The notes beneath the pieces are model-generated. The model saw only the letters and a list, made by a program, of their open reading frames with translations. It was not told the DNA's origin and made no database searches. From a bacterium (GTDB lineage: Bacteria > Cyanobacteriota > Vampirovibrionia > Gastranaerophilales > Gastranaerophilaceae): a DNA stretch of 64,000 nt. A program made the translations under genes and the position numbers. Below are positions 35,506 through 43,403 of the stretch, piece after piece (the stretch's first letter is position 1; the number at the start of each line of letters is the position of its first letter). The DNA lies in assembly GCA_017470245.1 (NCBI GenBank), contig JAFUEV010000005.1, positions 119,292 to 183,291 on the forward strand, given 5' to 3'.

Positions 35506-36363
35506 CTAGTTTGCTTTTGTAACAACAACTTGTGGGAATGGAATTTCAATTCCTTCTTTTTCAAATTTTTCTTTTACCATTTGATTAAACTTACGTTTTA
35601 CCATCCACTGTTCCTGTGGAGTTGTTTTTATTCTACATTGGATAATAATAGCAGAATCCTGAAACTCATTTAAGCCTAAAACTTCCAAATCAGATAATAC
35701 AAATCTGGAATAAACTTCATTTTCTCTAAGTTCCTGGCCTGCTTCCCTTAATGCACGCATTGCCTGAGTCACATCAGTCTTATATGCAACACTAAAATTA
35801 AATACCGGATATGAAAAGTTTTTAGTTTGATTGACTATTGTATCTATTTGTCCGTTTCTTAAATAATGTACATCTCCATTGAAAGCCCTGATTACAATCA
35901 TTGTAAGAGTAACTTTTTCAACGAATCCAGTAGAATTATTAACTGTTACATAGTCACCAACTCTTAATTGTCCTGTTAATATAATAGACAAACCTGTAAA
36001 CAAATCTTCAACAAACTTTTTACCGCCAAAACCAACAGCAACACCAAGTACACCGGCAGTAGCCAATATTGGTTTCATATCTATTCCAAAGTTTCCCAAT
36101 ATATTAGTAGTAAAAAATAAAACAACAATTGCATCAATTATATAGATACCTAATTGTCTTAGAGTCATATACTGTTTTTTGGTTTCCGAATCAGATATTC
36201 TGGCAATAATTTTTTCAAAAAATAAATGTAAACCCTTATTACCAAGTCTCAAAATAACAACAAAAATGATGATTTCCAATATTGTTTTACCAATAAGGAA
36301 AAAATCTATCTTGCCTGCATTTTTAAGCAAAATTTCTTTTATAATTTCTTCTATCATCAACAT
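35506..36363 (-). CDS. MscS-family mechanosensitive channel
   Basis: 285 residues. Membrane helices at ~20-40, 70-90 and the pore helix GVLGVAVGFGGKKFVEDLFTG near 105-125, followed by the beta-domain (GQLRVGDYVTVNNSTGFVEKVTLTMIVIRAFNGDVHYLRNGQI) and the alpha-beta vestibule. This is the short MscS layout; such channels open under membrane tension during osmotic downshock. Start chosen at the first Met; a Met two residues on is equally possible. It shares an operon-like arrangement with the downstream membrane protein and is divergent from gatC. Confidence 0.92.
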   Translation of the reverse strand: MLMIEEIIKEILLKNAGKIDFFLIGKTILEIIIFVVILRLGNKGLHLFFEKIIARISDSETKKQYMTLRQLGIYIIDAIVVLFFTTNILGNFGIDMKPILATAGVLGVAVGFGGKKFVEDLFTGLSIILTGQLRVGDYVTVNNSTGFVEKVTLTMIVIRAFNGDVHYLRNGQIDTIVNQTKNFSYPVFNFSVAYKTDVTQAMRALREAGQELRENEVYSRFVLSDLEVLGLNEFQDSAIIIQCRIKTTPQEQWMVKRKFNQMVKEKFEKEGIEIPFPQVVVTKAN

Positions 36364-36499
36364 CTCCTAAAAATGTAATTACAAATATTAACTACCGAAA
36401 TTAAAACAAAGTCAATATATAAAGGAATATGAAAAATAAATAACGTAATACTAAAATTAATATGGTTATGATAAAATTTTGATATATTGGAGGAAAATC

Positions 36500-36784
36500 A
36501 TGATAAGTACCGATGATGTAAAGCATGTTGCAAAACTTGCAAGATTAGAATTAACAGATGACGAAATCAACAAATATTCAAAGCAACTGGGTGATATTTT
36601 GAAATATGTTGAGCAAATGAATGAAATAGATACAACGGGAATAGAACCAATGCCTCATGCAATTCCTGTCTATAATGTTATGAGAGAAGATATTGTAAAA
36701 TACGAGCAAACAAAACAAGAATTAATGGCAAATGCTCCTTATGAAGAAGACGGATTTTTCAGAGTACCTAAGATTAATTCGTAA
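36500..36784 (+). CDS. gatC: Asp-tRNA(Asn)/Glu-tRNA(Gln) amidotransferase subunit C
   Basis: 94 residues from the ATG at 36500, which has a strong GGAGG (36489-36493). GatC is the small subunit that holds GatA and GatB together for transamidation of misacylated tRNAs. Visible are VKHVAKLARLELTDDE at the start and the MPHAIPVYNVMREDIV segment followed by AP....DGFFRVPKI at the end. gatA and gatB are not in the window. pyrG starts 35 bases downstream. Confidence 0.95.
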   Translation: MISTDDVKHVAKLARLELTDDEINKYSKQLGDILKYVEQMNEIDTTGIEPMPHAIPVYNVMREDIVKYEQTKQELMANAPYEEDGFFRVPKINS

Positions 36785-36819
36785 AAAATATAATAGAATA
36801 TTAAAGAATTGAGGAATTA

Positions 36820-38454
36820 ATGAGTACAAAATATATTTTCGTGACAGGTGGTGTTGTATCTTCTTTAGGAAAAGGTATAGTAGCTGCTTCTTTGGGAAGA
36901 TTACTAAAGGCTAGAGGTTTCAGCGTTGTAATACAAAAATTTGACCCTTATATAAATGTTGACCCAGGAACTATGAGCCCTTTTCAACATGGGGAAGTAT
37001 TTGTTACGGATGATGGTGCAGAAACAGACTTGGACTTAGGACATTATGAACGTTTTACTGACACAAATTTAGGTCAAATAAATAATGTAACATCAGGAAG
37101 TATTTATCAAACAGTTATAAATAAAGAACGTCACGGAGATTATCTCGGCGCAACAGTACAGACAATTCCTCATATCACTAATGAAATAAAATCGAGAATT
37201 AAAAAGGCAACCCAACAATTCAAGCCTGATTTTATTATTGCCGAAATCGGGGGAACAATAGGTGACATTGAAAGTTTACCTTTCATTGAAGCAATCAGAC
37301 AATTCCGTTCTGAAACTGGTTTTGGGAACAGTATTTCAATACATGTAACATTATTACCATACTTACCGACATCGGGTGAATTAAAAACAAAACCATCACA
37401 ACATAGTGTTACAAATTTAAGAAGTTACGGTATTCAACCTGAAATATTGGTATGCAGAACAGCAAAACCCATCCCCAAAAAAGAGAAGGAAAAATTGGCA
37501 TTATTTTGTTCTGTTCCTAAAGATGCAGTTATTGAATGCCGTGATATGAAAAGTATTTATGAAGTTCCATTGGCTTTAGAAGAACAAAATATGGCTGGTG
37601 TTGTCCTTCAAAGGCTATTTATGCAGGATGTTAAACCTGATTTAGAAAACTGGAAGAACTTGGTTCACAAAATTAAGAATCCTGAAAAAACAATTAAAAT
37701 AGCAATTGCAGGAAAATACACAAAATTATCAGATGCATATATTTCCGTTGTTGAATCATTAAAACACGCAGGTTATGCAAATAACGCACAAATTGATATA
37801 AAATGGATTAATTCTGAAGAATGCGTTGATTTTGATAAAGCAAAAGAAGCATTAGCTGATGTTGATGGACTTGTTGTACCGGGCGGTTTTGGAATAAGAG
37901 GTATTGAAGGCAAATTAAATGTAATACGCTATGCAAGAGAAAATAATTTACCATTCTTAGGATTGTGCTTGGGTATGCAATGTGCTGTTATTGAATATGC
38001 AAGAAATGTAGTAGGATTAAAAGATGCCAATTCAATGGAATTTAACGAAAATACACCATATCCTGTTATTGATCTTATGACTGAACAAAAAAATGTTGAA
38101 GGCTATGGCGGAACAATGAGATTGGGACAATATGAATGTCGTATTAAAAAGGGTACAAAAGCAGAAGCAGCTTACGGTACTGATGTTATATACGAACGTC
38201 ATCGCCACAGATATGAAGTAAATAATGAGTACAGACAGCAAATAGCCAATAAAGGGCTTGTATTCTCTGGACTTTCACCAGATGGAATGTTGTGTGAAAT
38301 GGTAGAATTTCCGAAAAATGACTGGTTTGTAGCTTGTCAATTCCATCCGGAATTTAAATCACGTCCGGAAAGACCGCATCCTTTATTTGCAGGTTTAATT
38401 AATGCGGCAAATAAAAATATTGAAAGCAAAAATAAGAAACTAGCCAGTGTATAA
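36820..38454 (+). CDS. pyrG: CTP synthase
   Basis: 544 residues, normal for PyrG, which aminates UTP to CTP with glutamine and ATP. The N-terminal synthetase domain begins [17 protein letters not shown] and has [21 protein letters not shown]. The C-terminal glutamine amidotransferase has VPGGFGIRG, the nucleophile in LGLCLGMQC, and the His-Glu pair in [11 protein letters not shown]. Ends about 75 bases before a membrane protein gene with two hairpins between. Confidence 0.97.
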   Translation: MSTKYIFVTGGVVSSLGKGIVAASLGRLLKARGFSVVIQKFDPYINVDPGTMSPFQHGEVFVTDDGAETDLDLGHYERFTDTNLGQINNVTSGSIYQTVINKERHGDYLGATVQTIPHITNEIKSRIKKATQQFKPDFIIAEIGGTIGDIESLPFIEAIRQFRSETGFGNSISIHVTLLPYLPTSGELKTKPSQHSVTNLRSYGIQPEILVCRTAKPIPKKEKEKLALFCSVPKDAVIECRDMKSIYEVPLALEEQNMAGVVLQRLFMQDVKPDLENWKNLVHKIKNPEKTIKIAIAGKYTKLSDAYISVVESLKHAGYANNAQIDIKWINSEECVDFDKAKEALADVDGLVVPGGFGIRGIEGKLNVIRYARENNLPFLGLCLGMQCAVIEYARNVVGLKDANSMEFNENTPYPVIDLMTEQKNVEGYGGTMRLGQYECRIKKGTKAEAAYGTDVIYERHRHRYEVNNEYRQQIANKGLVFSGLSPDGMLCEMVEFPKNDWFVACQFHPEFKSRPERPHPLFAGLINAANKNIESKNKKLASV

Positions 38455-38478
38455 GATGTTGTGACCTTTGTGACTATT

Positions 38479-38525
38479 GAGTTTAATAAACTCCTTTCGT
38501 AAGCTAAAAATGAAGTTTACGAAAG
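38479..38525 (+). promoter_or_regulatory. Two adjacent hairpins between pyrG and the next gene
   Basis: GAGTTT-AAT-AAACTC (38479-38493) is followed directly by an 11-bp stem, CTTTCGTAAGC (38494-38504) with GTTTACGAAAG (38515-38525), loop of 10 bases. There is no T run after it, so it is not a standard terminator. The second stem ends 8 bases before the ATG of the next gene, which could limit ribosome access or act as a processing site. Confidence 0.4.
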
Positions 38526-38533
38526 TATTATGA

Positions 38534-38932
38534 ATGTTTAATTTAAAGAAATCTATTTTTTCATCAAGTATAAAATATCTGTTTTATTTCATAAATATAT
38601 TTATATTTGTAGGATTATTTCTGTTTTTATTTTGTCGATTGAAATACGCAATCATTTGGAACGATGATATGCATGATATCATTATAAACGGAATTATTTC
38701 ACATGGTCGTATTTTTACAGCTTGTTTATCTTTTTTATTTATTAAATTTATCCCTGAATTATTAAATATTCCCTACAACGATTTTGCAATTATTTCTCAA
38801 TGTTTTCTAAAAATAATTTTATATATGATTTTGGTATTACAATTTTCTAATTTAATATATAAATTTGTAGCAAAAGACACAAAAAAAGAGCTATTGGACT
38901 CTGGTATGCTTTTATTTATTTTATGTTATTAG
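38534..38932 (+). CDS. N-terminal fragment of a frameshifted polytopic membrane protein
   Basis: 132 residues with three membrane segments and a first loop IIWNDDMHDIIINGIISHGRIF, corresponding to the loop EDSYYT...YHGRYI of the paralogue at 33988-35496. The frame stops at TAG (38930-38932), while the rest of the protein continues in the -1 frame from about 38923. Adding one T to the TTTT run at about 38918-38922 restores a continuous protein (LFIFMLLAIICL). So this is the front of a single broken gene. Confidence 0.7.
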   Translation: MFNLKKSIFSSSIKYLFYFINIFIFVGLFLFLFCRLKYAIIWNDDMHDIIINGIISHGRIFTACLSFLFIKFIPELLNIPYNDFAIISQCFLKIILYMILVLQFSNLIYKFVAKDTKKELLDSGMLLFILCY

Positions 38933-40128
38933 CAATAATCTGTTTAAGAGAATTTATATGGAATTTTAATACACTATCATGGAATACAGGATATGTTACT
39001 TCTAACATATTTTTTATATTACTATGGCTATATGTGTTTAATATATATTATTATGAAGAAACACTTTCAAAAAAGGATTTATTAATACTTGTTTTATTAG
39101 TTTTAGGTAATGTTTGTGCAAATGAAATGCTAAATATTGCTTTTTGCGTACTAATGATTATTTTATTTATCAGAAATTTATTATACAAGTTTATAAAAAA
39201 ACAAACTTATAATAATAAATATATTTTAATATCATTATTATCAGCTGCTATTTTTTCTGTAGGCATTAATTTATTATCTAAATTAGGTATAACTGACGAT
39301 TTATGGAAATCATTTGGACTATCTTTAAACTTTTTACCCTCATTTGATACAATTAAACATTTTATAATATTGTTTATTAAATACAGCATTATAAAAAATA
39401 TCTACTTATGGATAATATATTTTTTATGCATTATTTCCGTATATATGAATGGAAAAGATAAAGCAAAAAACATAAAAATAATAGAATATGTTGTATATTC
39501 AAATATTGGATTTTTATCATTTATGATAGGTACAATATTTTTACCCGGTAATTGTTATTTGGTAGATTTTCAAAATTATAGTTTTTGGTTTTTACATTCC
39601 GGACTTATATTTACTTTTGACATATCATTATTTCTTTTAATAATATTTATGATTGGTTATTTAAAATATAATTCAAAAAATGAAAAAGCATATCTTATTA
39701 TAGTCAGTCTGATAATATGCAGCGGAATTTTATTTATGTATTCACAATTTAAGAATATGCAAGCTGAAATACCTTATAAAAAAGTAAAACTTCGTGCATA
39801 TAAAAATGATAAAATGTCCATATTTTACCTAAAACATGGAAAAACTATTATATTACCCAAAGAACAATACATCTTTTTTACAAATGAAACTCCTGAGAGA
39901 TTATCAGCAAATTCGGAGTTGTATACAAAGACCTACCATAGAGATGAATCTTCATACCTTATATATTTGGAAAAATCATACAATCTTGATACAACACCCG
40001 GATTAACCTTTAAACCTGAGGCTGAAGCTATACAAGAATGTATTGATAATGGTGGTGATTATGCTTTAGAAGATATAGATAAACTAAAATTTAAGGATTT
40101 AAAGAAACTAGCAGAATTAAAAGAATAA
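38923..40128 (+). CDS. C-terminal fragment of the frameshifted polytopic membrane protein
   Basis: 401 residues that carry the remaining membrane segments and a soluble end (NNGGDYALEDIDKLKF-like, seen here as DNGGDYALEDID) that matches the layout of the paralogue 33988-35496. The ATG at 38923 overlaps the end of the front fragment and has no good ribosome site. One missing T would explain the break. Function of the whole: possible membrane glycosyltransferase, not established. Confidence 0.7.
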   Translation: MLLAIICLREFIWNFNTLSWNTGYVTSNIFFILLWLYVFNIYYYEETLSKKDLLILVLLVLGNVCANEMLNIAFCVLMIILFIRNLLYKFIKKQTYNNKYILISLLSAAIFSVGINLLSKLGITDDLWKSFGLSLNFLPSFDTIKHFIILFIKYSIIKNIYLWIIYFLCIISVYMNGKDKAKNIKIIEYVVYSNIGFLSFMIGTIFLPGNCYLVDFQNYSFWFLHSGLIFTFDISLFLLIIFMIGYLKYNSKNEKAYLIIVSLIICSGILFMYSQFKNMQAEIPYKKVKLRAYKNDKMSIFYLKHGKTIILPKEQYIFFTNETPERLSANSELYTKTYHRDESSYLIYLEKSYNLDTTPGLTFKPEAEAIQECIDNGGDYALEDIDKLKFKDLKKLAELKE

Positions 40129-40156
40129 ATGCAAAATTATAAAAGTATTATCAGTT

Positions 40157-41044
40157 TTAATACATTTTATCCAAATCTTTGGATTTTTTGCGCCAGTCTT
40201 TTATAACTTTTACTTGCAAATCCAAATAGACTTTTTTGCCGGAAGTTTCTTCTATTTCTTTTCTTGCTTCCGTTCCTATTTTTTTCAACATAGAAGCGTT
40301 TTTTCCTATAATAATTCCTTTTTGTGTTTCGTGTTCTACTATAATTTTAGCTTCTATTTTATCTATTTTATCTTGTTCCTCATAGTTTTCAATAATAACC
40401 GCAACACTATGAGGAACTTCATCATGCGTATACAAAAGAATTTTTTCTCTAATAAGTTCACGTGAGATATTTCTCATCGTTTCATCAGTTATTTCATCAT
40501 CATCATATATTTTTTCACCGGCAGGTAATTTTCTTGTGATATTTGTAATTAAAGTATCAAAGTTTCTACCGGTTTTAGCTGAAATTTTTATACACGGATA
40601 ATTTTTTTCAAATAAAGTTTTATAAGTTAAAAGATTTTCTTCTCTTTTTTTTATATCTTTAATTAAATCGTACTTATTGACTACGATAAGCATTTCGCCC
40701 TTATAGTCTTTTAAGACATTTTCAACAATCCATTTATCACCCCTACCGGCTGTTGTAGAACCATCTACAACAAACAGTATCAAATCCACATCAGGAATAG
40801 CACTTTTAGCTTCATCAACAAGACATTCACCCAATTTATCAATAGGCTTATGAATACCCGGAGTATCAACAAAAACTATTTGTGCTTCATCATTTGTTAA
40901 AATTCCGTTTATTCTTCTTCTTGTTGTTTGAGCTTTATTTGTGGCAATAGCAATTTTTTGTCCTATAAAACGATTAAGAATAGTAGATTTTCCTACATTT
41001 GGACGTCCTATAATTGCAACATAACCAAATTTAAAGTGTTTCAT
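40157..41044 (-). CDS. era: GTPase Era
   Basis: 295 residues from the ATG at 41044, close to the ~300 of Era, which binds the 3' end of 16S rRNA and assists small-subunit assembly. G motifs: GRPNVGKST, the TT of NKAQTTRRR, DTPGIHKP and NKYDL. The C-terminal KH domain has GIIIGKNASMLKKIGTEARKEIE. An in-frame start 14 codons earlier is less likely because it lies inside the upstream gene and the ATG at 41044 has an AAGG-type ribosome site. The chosen start overlaps the CDF-CorC stop by 14 bases, so they are coupled. Confidence 0.95.
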   Translation of the reverse strand: MKHFKFGYVAIIGRPNVGKSTILNRFIGQKIAIATNKAQTTRRRINGILTNDEAQIVFVDTPGIHKPIDKLGECLVDEAKSAIPDVDLILFVVDGSTTAGRGDKWIVENVLKDYKGEMLIVVNKYDLIKDIKKREENLLTYKTLFEKNYPCIKISAKTGRNFDTLITNITRKLPAGEKIYDDDEITDETMRNISRELIREKILLYTHDEVPHSVAVIIENYEEQDKIDKIEAKIIVEHETQKGIIIGKNASMLKKIGTEARKEIEETSGKKVYLDLQVKVIKDWRKKSKDLDKMY

Positions 41045-42884
41045 TTTCGCCTTCTGTTTCTTCTGTTTGTTCCGTTTTATCAACAAAAGGAGTATCTTTT
41101 TTCATTATTACTCTTGATATTCTTATACCATCTAGTTCAATTACTTCAAAAGTTAAATTTCTGTCCTCTACTTTATCCCCGATTTCGGGTTCACGCCCCA
41201 ACAAACCAAAAACATATCCGCCTATTGTCTGAAAATCAACATTAGGTATATCTAAATCAAAGCGTTCATTTATATCATCAATATCCATTTGAGAAGAAAC
41301 ATTTAATGTATTATCATCAATTTTAATTAATTCGGGAGTTGGTGCTTCATCAAATTCATCATATATTTCACCAACTATTTCTTCTATAATATCTTCAACA
41401 GTAACAATACCTGCGATACCACCGTGTTCATCTATTACTGCAGCTATTTGATTTTTCGTTGTTGTAAAATCATTTAACAAATCACTTATAAACTTATTTT
41501 CCGGAATAATCAATATTTCACGAGCCAAAGATTTTATCTGAAAACCTTCTTGTTCATAAGTTTTATCTCTAAGTGCACGCAACGCATCTTTTGCATTTAT
41601 AACACCTATTATGTTATCAACGGTATCTTCATATATAGGTAAACGTGTATGCCCCGATTCAATAATTAAATCTATTAATGTATCAAGATTATCTTCAGCA
41701 TCAACAAACACAACTTTAGGTCTTGGCACCATAATTTCTTTTACAACAGTTTGAGCAAACGAATAGAAGTTAGAAAGCATATTAGCCTCTTTATCATCAA
41801 TAACTTCTATTTTTTCGCCTTCCTGAATAATTTTATCAAATTTATCTTCCCAATTTTCTTCTTCATCATTAGTATCTATTTCAACAGAAACATGTGAAAT
41901 ATTTTTAATATGTTGTCTTATTTTACGTTCAACCATTTCAGATATATCATCAGCTTCTTTTACCTGAATTTCAGGATCAACTTCTATTTTAATATTAACA
42001 ATTAGTCCTGATGTACCCATATCCATTGTCTTTAGTTCTTTTACGCTGCTTACTTCGTGTAAATTTTCGGCTATTTGTCTGATAACTTCTTCCACTTGAG
42101 GCTGCGCACTTAGCCCAGTTAGAAGATTTACGTTATTTCTCAACATATATATAGCCAAGAATAATAATAACAATGCGATTATACCAGAAGCAATACCATC
42201 AGGAATATGAGCTAAATTTTCAGGTAAAAAGAATTTTGATACAGTTACCGCAACAAAAGCAATAACAACACCTAAAAGTGCAACAACATCCTCATACCAT
42301 ACATATTTTGTTGTAGGAGTATTTATTTTATGAACATATTTTATCGATTTAATAAAGTCAACAATCGGATTAGTATGTTCTTTCCCTGCTTCATCAATAA
42401 CTGCTCTGACAGCACTGGTTACAGCCCAACCTTCGGAACATATAGAAAGTATAAGTATACAAGCCAAGATATGATAATGTTTAACAAAATCCAAGTTTTC
42501 AGGTGTAACATTAACCAATTTATTATATGAACTCAATAAAGAAACAACAGAGCCTATAAACATAAGTATACAAGCAATAATAGTCCAAATATTAGTTTCC
42601 AATCCATGTCCAAAAGGATGAACACCGTCAGCAGGTCTGGAACCTCTTTTTAATCCGACCATCAGACATATACTATTAAAAGAATCAACTGCTGAATGTA
42701 CTGTTTCTGCAAACATAGCAGAACTTTTTGTAAAATACCAGGATACAAATTTAACAATGGTAATAAAAAGGTTTGCTATAAAAGCACGAACTACCGCACC
42801 AAATTTTAAATTTATGTTTTTTTGTTTATTTTCGGCGGCAGTAGGAATCTCATTTTTAGCCGCCACAATACTGTCAGATGTCAT
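41031..42884 (-). CDS. Fusion of CDF cation transporter with CBS/CorC-HlyC module
   Basis: 617 residues. Residues ~25-340 form a cation diffusion facilitator: AMFAETVHSAVDSFNS (57-71) with Glu60/His63/Asp67 in helix 2, HPFGHGLE, EDVVALLGV in helix 5, and a cytoplasmic ferredoxin-like end (VKELKTMDMGTSGLIVNIKIEVDPE). A linker leads to two CBS domains (~385-510; VKEIMVPRPKVVFVD, HTRLPIYEDTVDNIIGVI, IAAVIDEHGGIAGIVTVEDIIEEIVGEI) and a CorC/HlyC domain (~525-600; FQTIGGYVFGLLGREPEIGD). CorC modules normally follow a DUF21 membrane domain, as in CNNM magnesium transporters. Here a metal exporter takes that place. A nucleotide-sensing metal transporter is inferred. One continuous frame. Confidence 0.88.
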   Translation of the reverse strand: MTSDSIVAAKNEIPTAAENKQKNINLKFGAVVRAFIANLFITIVKFVSWYFTKSSAMFAETVHSAVDSFNSICLMVGLKRGSRPADGVHPFGHGLETNIWTIIACILMFIGSVVSLLSSYNKLVNVTPENLDFVKHYHILACILILSICSEGWAVTSAVRAVIDEAGKEHTNPIVDFIKSIKYVHKINTPTTKYVWYEDVVALLGVVIAFVAVTVSKFFLPENLAHIPDGIASGIIALLLLFLAIYMLRNNVNLLTGLSAQPQVEEVIRQIAENLHEVSSVKELKTMDMGTSGLIVNIKIEVDPEIQVKEADDISEMVERKIRQHIKNISHVSVEIDTNDEEENWEDKFDKIIQEGEKIEVIDDKEANMLSNFYSFAQTVVKEIMVPRPKVVFVDAEDNLDTLIDLIIESGHTRLPIYEDTVDNIIGVINAKDALRALRDKTYEQEGFQIKSLAREILIIPENKFISDLLNDFTTTKNQIAAVIDEHGGIAGIVTVEDIIEEIVGEIYDEFDEAPTPELIKIDDNTLNVSSQMDIDDINERFDLDIPNVDFQTIGGYVFGLLGREPEIGDKVEDRNLTFEVIELDGIRISRVIMKKDTPFVDKTEQTEETEGENETL

Positions 42885-43134
42885 CTTCTTCCTTATTGTC
42901 AGTAACTAACTGAATAATTATAAAATAAATGCATAAAAATGTCTATTATTGAAGAAGGTGATAATTATTGAAAAATTTTTTTTGTAATGATAAAATATAT
43001 TTGAATTGTTATAGATTTAACAGAATTAATAACATAAAAATCGAGATACGCAGCCAAACGAAACGATTGAATATTGTTTTGTGAGCGGTAGCAGTTTAGT
43101 CAAAACTAAATTGAAAATTGAATAACTTAAAAAT

Positions 43135-43208
43135 CGGGATGTAGCGCAGTTTGGTAGCGCACTGTGTTCGGGTCGCAGGGGTCGCAAGTTCGAATCTTGT
43201 CATCCCGA
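43135..43208 (+). tRNA. tRNA-Pro (anticodon CGG)
   Basis: A 74-base cloverleaf. Acceptor CGGGATG (43135-43141) pairs with CATCCCG (43201-43207), discriminator A. The D arm contains GCGC-AGTTTGGTA-GCGC. The anticodon stem CTGTG/CGCAG holds the loop TTCGGGT, giving CGG, which reads CCG. The T arm has the GTTCGAATC loop region. CCA is not encoded. In this AT-rich genome another Pro tRNA with UGG is expected elsewhere. Confidence 0.93.
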
Positions 43209-43295
43209 TTTTTTAACACTGTTAAATGTTAAAATAGCATTATATAATTGTATTTTAAGTTATATATTCAGATATAATTTTTTATACATAATTTT

Positions 43296-43326
43296 AACTG
43301 TCATCAAAAAGATGTCAGTTTTTATT
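43296..43326 (+). terminator. Terminator-like hairpin between the tRNA and RTX gene
   Basis: AACTGTCATC-AAAAA-GATGTCAGTT pairs with one T-T mismatch, followed by TTTATT. It may end the tRNA-Pro transcript. The rest of 43209-43403 is AT-rich and presumably holds the RTX gene promoter, which I cannot place. Confidence 0.55.
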
Positions 43327-43403
43327 ATATCTTCATAATTTGTACTAATATCAATATTTATATACAATTTAATTGTAATCATAGTTTAAAGAAAGGTTAT
43401 AAT

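Noticed and set aside
42885..43134. Additional RNA gene upstream of tRNA-Pro
   Set aside because: I could not fold a convincing cloverleaf or known structured RNA there.
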